A stretch of DNA of 64,000 nt from Actinomycetospora straminea (GTDB taxonomy: Bacteria > Actinomycetota > Actinomycetes > Mycobacteriales > Pseudonocardiaceae), in contig NZ_JAQZAN010000024.1 in NCBI RefSeq assembly GCF_028737255.1, forward strand, positions 1 to 64,000, written 5' to 3'. The translations under genes and the position numbers were made by a program. The first letter of the stretch is position 1; each line of letters starts with the position of its first letter. Under the pieces are notes generated by a model. It ran no database searches, was not told the DNA's origin, and saw only the letters and a program-made list of their open reading frames with translations. Below are positions 59,410-64,000 of this stretch, piece after piece.

Positions 59410-61296
59410 ATGGAGCACCAGCCCCGCACCTCCCGCCTGCACGGCCCCGTGGCGGCGCCGAGCACGCTGCACAGCGCCCACACCGCTCACGAGGCCGCGC
59501 CGGTCCCGGTCGACACGTCGGTGGTGGGCACGGTGCTCGGGGGGCGCTACCGCGTCGGCGAGTGCATCGGGGCCGGGGCCATGGGCGTCGTCTTCACCGC
59601 CTGGGACCGCCGGCTGCGCCGCACGGTCGCGGTGAAGCAGCTCGCCGCCCGCGGCCACCGCGACGCGACCGAGGACCACGTCGCCCGCGCACGGGCCATG
59701 CGCGAGGGCCGGATCGCGGCGCGCGTCGTGCACCCGCGGGCGATCGCGGTGTTCGACGTGGTGGTCGACGGTGATGCCGGGTCCGGGCACGGCCCGTGGC
59801 TGGTCATGGAGTACCTGCCCTCGCGCTCGCTGGCGGCCGTGCTCGCCGAGCAGGGGCCGCTCGAGCCCCGCGAGGCCGCGTGGGTGGGCGCGCAGGTGGC
59901 CGACGCGCTGGGCGCGGTGCACGAGGCGGGCATCGTCCACGGCGACATCAAGCCCGGCAACGTGCTGATCACCGACGACGGCGTCGCGAAGATCACCGAC
60001 TTCGGGGTCTCGCGCGCCTCCTGGGACACGACGTCCACGGGTGGCGGCATGGTGGCCGGGACGCCCGGCTACTTCGCGCCCGAGGTGGCCCGGGGCGGCG
60101 ACCCGTCGCCCGCCTCCGACGTGTTCTCGCTCGGCGCGACGCTCTACGCCGCCGTCGAGAACGAGCTCGTCTGCGGGCGGCACGACAACACGCTCGCGGT
60201 CCTGCACGCCATGGCCGAGGGCCGGCTGCGCCCCGCCACCCGCGCCGGCGTGCTCGGGCGCCCGCTCGCGGCGATGCTGCGCCTCGACCCCGAGCACCGG
60301 CCGGGCACGGGTGCGGTGGAGCGTGCCCTGCGCGCCCGGGCCGGCACCGCGCCGTTCATCCCGGCGCCGCGGCCGGCTCCCGCGGAGGCCGGCGCCGACG
60401 GGGACCACGAGGACGCCGTCCCGGCCCCGCGCCGTCCCGGCACCGCCGACCTCCCCGCCACGGCCGGGGCGCTCCCGGTCGCGGAGTCGGTCGGGTCGGA
60501 GCCGGTCGGGTCGGACCCGGTCGCGCCGGACCCCGACCGGATCGATCCCGAGGAGCCCGTCGCCCCCGCGACCACCACCGCGTCGAGCGGCCTCGCGGCC
60601 GGCCCGGAGCGGATCGGCGGGGCCGGCGCGGCCGCGGCGGCGTCGTCGCTGGCCCGCCCCGGGGCCGCCGCCGCACCGACGCGCACGCTCGCGGCGGGCT
60701 CCGACCGCCGGCGCCCGTCCCGCTGGTCGCGCCCGCGCCGGGCCGCGGCGGTCGCCGCGGCCTCGGCGGTCGTGCTGGCCGGGGGCATCGGTGTGGCGAT
60801 CGCCGCCGGCACGGGGGGTGACACGGGGAGCGGTCCGGTCGCCGCCCCGACGCCGGCGCCCGTCCCGACCTCGGCGCCGCCGGAGGCCCCCGCCGACCCG
60901 CTCGGCGGCACCGACACCGAGCTGCCGACCCCGAGCGTCGCCGCCCCGCTCTCGCCGACCGACCCGTCCGACCCGCCGTCGGGCGGCGACCCGGCCACCG
61001 TCGTCGTCGACTACTACGCGGCCCTGCCCGGCAACATCGACGGCGCGTGGGCGGTGCTCTCCGACGAGGCCCGCGACGAGTCCGGCGGCTTCGAGGGCTA
61101 CCGGCGCTTCTGGTCGGGGATCCGCGAGGTGCGGACCTCGAACGTCGCGGTGCGCGGCGACACCGTCACCGCCGACATCGAGTTCACCACCGAGCGCGGC
61201 CGGACGAGCCGGGAGAACTACCGGTTCGAGGTCGATCGCGACGACGACGGCCAGGTGCGCATCCAGCGGGCGCAGCGCAGTTCGGATTCGAGCTGA
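59410..61296 (+). CDS. Transmembrane Ser/Thr protein kinase (non-RD)
   Basis: 628 residues. The kinase domain (about 46-310) has the glycine loop GAGAMG (54-59), K76 in VAVKQL, HGDIKPGN (177-184) in the catalytic loop, DFG (197-199) and APE (FAPEVARGG). The loop is HGD rather than HRD, so it is a non-RD kinase and may not need activation-loop phosphorylation. A disordered Pro/Ala linker leads to one membrane helix (about 446-468). After a Pro/Thr-rich stalk comes an extracytoplasmic NTF2/SnoaL-like domain (VVDYYAALPGNIDGAWAVLSDEARDES), a likely sensor. It lies between pafA and pafB, where mycobacteria have none that I recall. ATG 59410 is the first good start. Confidence 0.88.
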   Translation: MEHQPRTSRLHGPVAAPSTLHSAHTAHEAAPVPVDTSVVGTVLGGRYRVGECIGAGAMGVVFTAWDRRLRRTVAVKQLAARGHRDATEDHVARARAMREGRIAARVVHPRAIAVFDVVVDGDAGSGHGPWLVMEYLPSRSLAAVLAEQGPLEPREAAWVGAQVADALGAVHEAGIVHGDIKPGNVLITDDGVAKITDFGVSRASWDTTSTGGGMVAGTPGYFAPEVARGGDPSPASDVFSLGATLYAAVENELVCGRHDNTLAVLHAMAEGRLRPATRAGVLGRPLAAMLRLDPEHRPGTGAVERALRARAGTAPFIPAPRPAPAEAGADGDHEDAVPAPRRPGTADLPATAGALPVAESVGSEPVGSDPVAPDPDRIDPEEPVAPATTTASSGLAAGPERIGGAGAAAAASSLARPGAAAAPTRTLAAGSDRRRPSRWSRPRRAAAVAAASAVVLAGGIGVAIAAGTGGDTGSGPVAAPTPAPVPTSAPPEAPADPLGGTDTELPTPSVAAPLSPTDPSDPPSGGDPATVVVDYYAALPGNIDGAWAVLSDEARDESGGFEGYRRFWSGIREVRTSNVAVRGDTVTADIEFTTERGRTSRENYRFEVDRDDDGQVRIQRAQRSSDSS

Positions 61297-61337
61297 CGCG
61301 CCGGGCACCGGCGTTCGAACACGTGCGCGAGGAGTCG

Positions 61338-61343
61338 TAGGCT
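61338..61343 (+). promoter_or_regulatory. Predicted -10 of pafBC (leaderless)
   Basis: TAGGCT, 6 bases, then GTG 61350. Confidence 0.55.
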
Positions 61344-61349
61344 CACGGG

Positions 61350-62345
61350 GTGTCGACGAGCCCGTCCGCGCGCGCCGAACGCCTGGTCAACCTGGTGCTC
61401 TGCCTGCTCTCGACGCGCCAGTACCTCAGCGCCGAGCGGATCCGGGCCACCGTGCCCGGCTACGCCGACGTGGCGTCCGACGAGGCCTTCTTCCGCATGT
61501 TCGAGCGGGACAAGGCCGAGCTGCGCGAGCTCGGGGTCCCGCTCGAGACGGGGCGGTCGTCGCTGGCCGAGCCCGTCGACGGCTACCGGATCGCGCGCGG
61601 TGACTACGAGCTCCCCGACATCGACCTCGCCCCCGACGAGGCCACGGCCGTCGCCCTGGCCGCGCGGCTGTGGGACTCGCCGGCGCTCGCCGGGGCGGCG
61701 CGCACGGCGCTGCAGAAGCTGCGCGCGGCCGGGATCGCCGTCGACCCGGACGCCGCGTCCGCCGTGCAGCCGCGCCTGCAGGCCGCCGAGCCGGCCTTCG
61801 CGCCGCTGCTGGCGGCCAGCCGGGCGGGGCGGGTCGTCACGTTCACCCACCGGTCGCACCCCGCCGCCGAGGCGCGCACGCGGACCGTCGAGCCGTGGGG
61901 CGTCGTGTCGTGGCGGGGGCGCTGGTACCTCGTCGGCCACGACCGCGACCGCGACGACGTGCGCTGCTTCCGCCTCTCGCGCATCGGCGACGACGCCCGG
62001 GCGATCGGGCCGCGGGGTGCGGTGAGCCCGCCCGCGGACGTGGACCTCGTCGCGATCGTCGCCGCGTCCGCCGGCCCGCCGCCGCCGACGGGCCGCGCGC
62101 GGATCCGGCTCGTCCCCGGTCGGGCGCAGGGCCTGCGGCGAGGCTCGCGGCCGGACCCCCAGGGCGACCCGGACGTCGTCGAGATCGACCTCGGGCGCGT
62201 CGACATGGCCGCCCGCTGGGTGGCCGGGCACGGCCCCGACGCCGTGGTGCTGGAGCCGCCGGAGCTGCGCGAGGCGGTGGTGGGGCTGTTGCGGGGATCG
62301 GTCGTGTCCGCTGCCGACACCGTCGACGCCGGGAGTGCCCGGTGA
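61350..62345 (+). CDS. pafB: WYL-domain regulator PafB
   Basis: 331 residues: N-terminal winged HTH (AERLVNLVLCLLSTRQYLSAERIRATVPGY...MFERDKAELRELGVPLE), then a WYL domain (RTVEPWGVVSWRGRWYLVGHDRDRDDVRCFRLSRI) and a C-terminal WCX segment. PafB and PafC form the transcription activator of the LexA-independent DNA-damage response in actinobacteria; WYL domains are thought to sense single-stranded nucleic acid. The stop overlaps pafC (GTGA). Confidence 0.95.
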   Translation: MSTSPSARAERLVNLVLCLLSTRQYLSAERIRATVPGYADVASDEAFFRMFERDKAELRELGVPLETGRSSLAEPVDGYRIARGDYELPDIDLAPDEATAVALAARLWDSPALAGAARTALQKLRAAGIAVDPDAASAVQPRLQAAEPAFAPLLAASRAGRVVTFTHRSHPAAEARTRTVEPWGVVSWRGRWYLVGHDRDRDDVRCFRLSRIGDDARAIGPRGAVSPPADVDLVAIVAASAGPPPPTGRARIRLVPGRAQGLRRGSRPDPQGDPDVVEIDLGRVDMAARWVAGHGPDAVVLEPPELREAVVGLLRGSVVSAADTVDAGSAR

Positions 62346-63331
62346 CCGCCGGCGTGTCCGAGCGGCTGCCCCGCCTCCTCACCCTCGTGCCCTACCTGCT
62401 CGCGCGTCCGGGCATCGCGGTGGCCGACGCGGCCGCGGACTTCGGCGTCCCCGAGGCCCAGCTGCGCCGTGACCTCGAGCTGCTGTGGATGTGCGGGCTC
62501 CCGGGCTACGGGCCCGGCGACCTGGTGGACCTGTCCTTCGAGGGCGACACCGTCACCGTCACCTTCGACGCCGGCATGCGTCGCCCGCTGCGCCTCTCGG
62601 GCACGGAGGCGGCCACCCTCGCCGTCGCGCTGCGGGCCCTGGCCGACGCGCCGGGCGTCGTCGACGCCGACGCCGTGCAGCGCGCGCTGGCGAAGATCGA
62701 GGACGCGGCCGGGCGGGTCGGCGACACCGCGGCCGAGGCGGGCGAGCCCGCCGGGGAGGGCGTCGCCGTCGGCCTGGGCCGGCGTCCGGGGCGGGCCGAG
62801 GACGCCGTCCGCCGGGCCGTCGAGACGGGCCGCGCCCTGCGCCTGACCTACTACTCGGCGTCCCGTGACGCCGTCGGCCGCCGCGACGTCGACCCCATGC
62901 GCCTGCTCCTCGTCGACGCCTCCGCGTACCTGGAGGCGTGGTGCCGGCGCGCCGAGGGCGTGCGGCTGTTCCGCCTCGACCGGGTCGACGACGCCGAGGT
63001 GCTCGACGAACCCTCCGCCCCGCCGCCCGGGGTACGGGGCCGCGAGGGGTCGGGGGAGGAGCTGCTGCGGCCCGACGACGGCGCGTTCGTCGCCGCGCTC
63101 GTGCTGCACCCGGCGGCGCGCTGGGTCGCCGAGTACTACCCGGTCGAGGACCTGCACGCCGACGACGACGGCTCCGCCCGCGTGACCATGCGGTACGGCG
63201 ACCGCGACTGGATGGTGCGGCTGCTGCTGGGGCTGGGCGACGCCGTGGAGGTGCTGGCCCCGGCGGACCTGGTCGAGGCCCGGCGGGCCCGGGCCCGCGA
63301 GGCGCTGGCCGTGTACGGCGTGGAGGGCTGA
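62342..63331 (+). CDS. pafC: WYL-domain regulator PafC
   Basis: 329 residues with the same architecture as PafB: HTH (RLPRLLTLVPYLLARPGIAVADAAADFGVPEAQLRRDLELLWMCGLPGY), WYL domain (RLTYYSASRDAVGRRDVDPMRLLLVDASAYLEAWCRRAEGVRLFRLDRV) and WCX end. The HTH is the type that pairs with PafB. A 60-residue variable segment (about 110-145) is Gly/Ala-rich. GTG 62342 overlaps the pafB stop. Confidence 0.95.
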   Translation: MTAGVSERLPRLLTLVPYLLARPGIAVADAAADFGVPEAQLRRDLELLWMCGLPGYGPGDLVDLSFEGDTVTVTFDAGMRRPLRLSGTEAATLAVALRALADAPGVVDADAVQRALAKIEDAAGRVGDTAAEAGEPAGEGVAVGLGRRPGRAEDAVRRAVETGRALRLTYYSASRDAVGRRDVDPMRLLLVDASAYLEAWCRRAEGVRLFRLDRVDDAEVLDEPSAPPPGVRGREGSGEELLRPDDGAFVAALVLHPAARWVAEYYPVEDLHADDDGSARVTMRYGDRDWMVRLLLGLGDAVEVLAPADLVEARRARAREALAVYGVEG

Positions 63332-63347
63332 GCCCGGTCCGTCGGTG

Positions 63348-63385
63348 CTCTCCATCTCGATCTCTCGGGAGTGTCGCCGTTGTCG
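63348..63385 (+). repeat. Hairpin-repeat family, single arm, copy C
   Basis: CTCTCCATCTCGATCTC followed by TCGGGAGTGTCGCCGTTGTCG. This is the same 38-base arm as in copies A and B 28 kb away. Confidence 0.85.
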
Positions 63386-63445
63386 TTGGTCGTGGCGCAC
63401 TCGGCTCCGCGACGAGCGGGAGCGGGGGAGCAGTGGTTCACGGTG

Positions 63446-63487
63446 CTCTCCACGTTGATCTCTCGAGGGTGTCGCCGCTGTCGTCGA
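63446..63487 (+). repeat. Hairpin-repeat family, single arm, copy D
   Basis: CTCTCCACGTTGATCTC followed by TCGAGGGTGTCGCCGCTGTCG. Direct repeat of copy C 98 bp downstream, both between pafC and the DUF222 gene. No gene is seen in 63332-63561. Confidence 0.85.
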
Positions 63488-63532
63488 CCCCGGCCCTGAG
63501 CTGCGCGGACGATGCCGCGGAACGGCACCACG

Positions 63533-63554
63533 GTGTCGGTGGGGCTGGTAGTAT
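63533..63554 (+). promoter_or_regulatory. PafBC-like damage promoter motif
   Basis: GTGTCGGTG (63533-63541), 7 bases, then TAGTAT (63549-63554). As I recall it, the RecA-independent damage promoter of mycobacteria is tTGTCRgtg-N8-TAnnnT, so this is a near match with one base less in the spacer. Confidence 0.5.
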
Positions 63555-63569
63555 CGAACACGTGTTCGA
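63554..63569. promoter_or_regulatory. LexA (SOS) box overlapping the start of the DUF222 gene
   Basis: TCGAACACGTGTTCGA is a perfect palindrome matching the actinobacterial LexA site TCGAAC-N4-GTTCGA. It overlaps the last base of the -10 hexamer and the GTG at 63562, so bound LexA would block transcription. Confidence 0.9.
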
Positions 63570-64000
63570 CAACGGGTGGTGCGCAGCGACCCCGGTCGCG
63601 CCTGCTCGACCGACGTGGTCGGAGCAGGCGCCGGGACCGGCGCTCGCCGCTGCCCTCGCGACGTCCGCGCCGGTGGACCTCGTCGACGACGAGGGTTTCG
63701 ACGCCGTCGAGCGCCTGGCGGGGTGGGAGGCGCTCGCGGCCTGGACCCAGGCGCGGCTCCACCAGGAGATCGCCGACTACCTGCACGCCCGCCGGGCGCG
63801 GGAGCGCGGGGAGGGGCGTGGGGAGCTGGCGTCGCAGTCGGTGGCGATGGAGGTCGCCACCGTCGGCCGGGTCGCAGCGCGCACCGGCGAGATCCGCGTG
63901 CACCAGGCGGACGTACTGGTCGACCGCCTGCCGGGCACGCTCGCGGCGCTCGACGCGGGGCGGATCTCGATCTCGCACGCCCGCGTCGTCATCGAGCAGA
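63562..64000 (+). CDS. DUF222/13E12-family protein, 3' end beyond window
   Basis: 146 codons are visible from GTG 63562 to the edge. FDAVERLAGWEALAAWTQARLHQEIADYLHARRAR and the following ARTGEIRVHQADVLVDRLPGTLAALDAGRISISHARVVIEQ are the DUF222 (13E12 repeat) pattern; these proteins usually end in an HNH nuclease domain, which here would lie beyond the window. The start codon is 7 bases after TAGTAT, a leaderless arrangement, and inside a LexA box, so it should be damage-inducible. Many actinomycetes carry many copies with such boxes. Confidence 0.85.
   Translation, partial: MFDNGWCAATPVAPARPTWSEQAPGPALAAALATSAPVDLVDDEGFDAVERLAGWEALAAWTQARLHQEIADYLHARRARERGEGRGELASQSVAMEVATVGRVAARTGEIRVHQADVLVDRLPGTLAALDAGRISISHARVVIEQ

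Noticed and set aside
56245-61308. Minus-strand open frame of 1687 codons spanning pafA and the kinase
   Set aside because: Only the part 56245-57837 encodes a recognisable protein; the rest is the antisense of pafA and the kinase gene.

Overview
The window is 64 kb of very GC-rich DNA from an actinomycete. The clearest markers are mycothiol biosynthesis (mshC), a complete Pup-proteasome set (mpa/ARC, dop, pup, prcB, prcA, pafA), the paired WYL regulators pafB and pafC, a SigD/ShbA-type ECF sigma factor with an RsdA-like anti-sigma factor, an EccB protein and a DUF222/13E12 protein. Gene order from about 5.4 kb to 63.3 kb follows, as I recall it, the Mycobacterium tuberculosis block from the Rv2141c M20 peptidase to pafC, with many insertions. 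A Pseudonocardiales member such as Pseudonocardia or Actinomycetospora would fit; this is inferred from content only.

Layout. 1-2.6 kb: left-edge pair on the minus strand, a degenerate NRPS-like adenylation protein (cut by the window) and a SbnA-like diaminopropionate enzyme. 3.3-5.3 kb: sigma factor and membrane anti-sigma factor, then tRNA-Leu(GAG). 5.4-14.8 kb: peptidase, quinone reductase, DUF5703, aldo/keto reductase, uppP, phosphatase, DUF3090, SCO1664-like, MBL hydrolase, MFS. 14.7-17.4 kb (minus): crotonase, SDR, class F-like sortase and a small secreted partner. 17.6-25.7 kb: AAA/VWA pair, mshC, DUF2237, orphan EccB, MFS. 25.8-27.9 kb (minus): MFS and PAC2. 28-33.5 kb: metH, HAD hydrolase, hisE, hisG. 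33.5-35.3 kb (minus): thioesterase and RecB-like nuclease. 35.7-44.9 kb: trmI, mpa, lipase-like hydrolase, MFS, dop, pup, prcB, prcA. 45.0-54.7 kb: an accessory insertion with a LysR regulator and a nine-gene catabolic/transport operon (FAD enzyme, two-subunit aconitase X, Rieske protein, two amidohydrolases, NitT/TauT-type ABC importer). 54.7-57.8 kb (minus): two tandem PAP2-diacylglycerol-kinase fusions. 58-63.3 kb: pafA, a Ser/Thr kinase, pafB, pafC. 63.5 kb to the end: the start of a DUF222 protein under a LexA box.

How the parts work together. Pup ends in GGQ, is deamidated by Dop, is ligated to targets by PafA, and tagged proteins are unfolded by Mpa into the PrcBA core. PafB and PafC are DNA-damage transcription regulators, and the next gene carries both a LexA box and a PafBC-like promoter motif. 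The accessory operon has a LysR-type palindrome in front of it and looks like a self-contained import-and-degrade module of unknown substrate.

Sequence-level themes. Many genes have a TANNNT hexamer 6-8 bases before the start codon, the signature of leaderless mRNAs. Three unrelated genes carry in-frame 15-bp tandem repeats. A hairpin-forming repeat family occurs in two intergenic regions 28 kb apart. There is no CRISPR array, insertion sequence, rRNA or prophage in the window.
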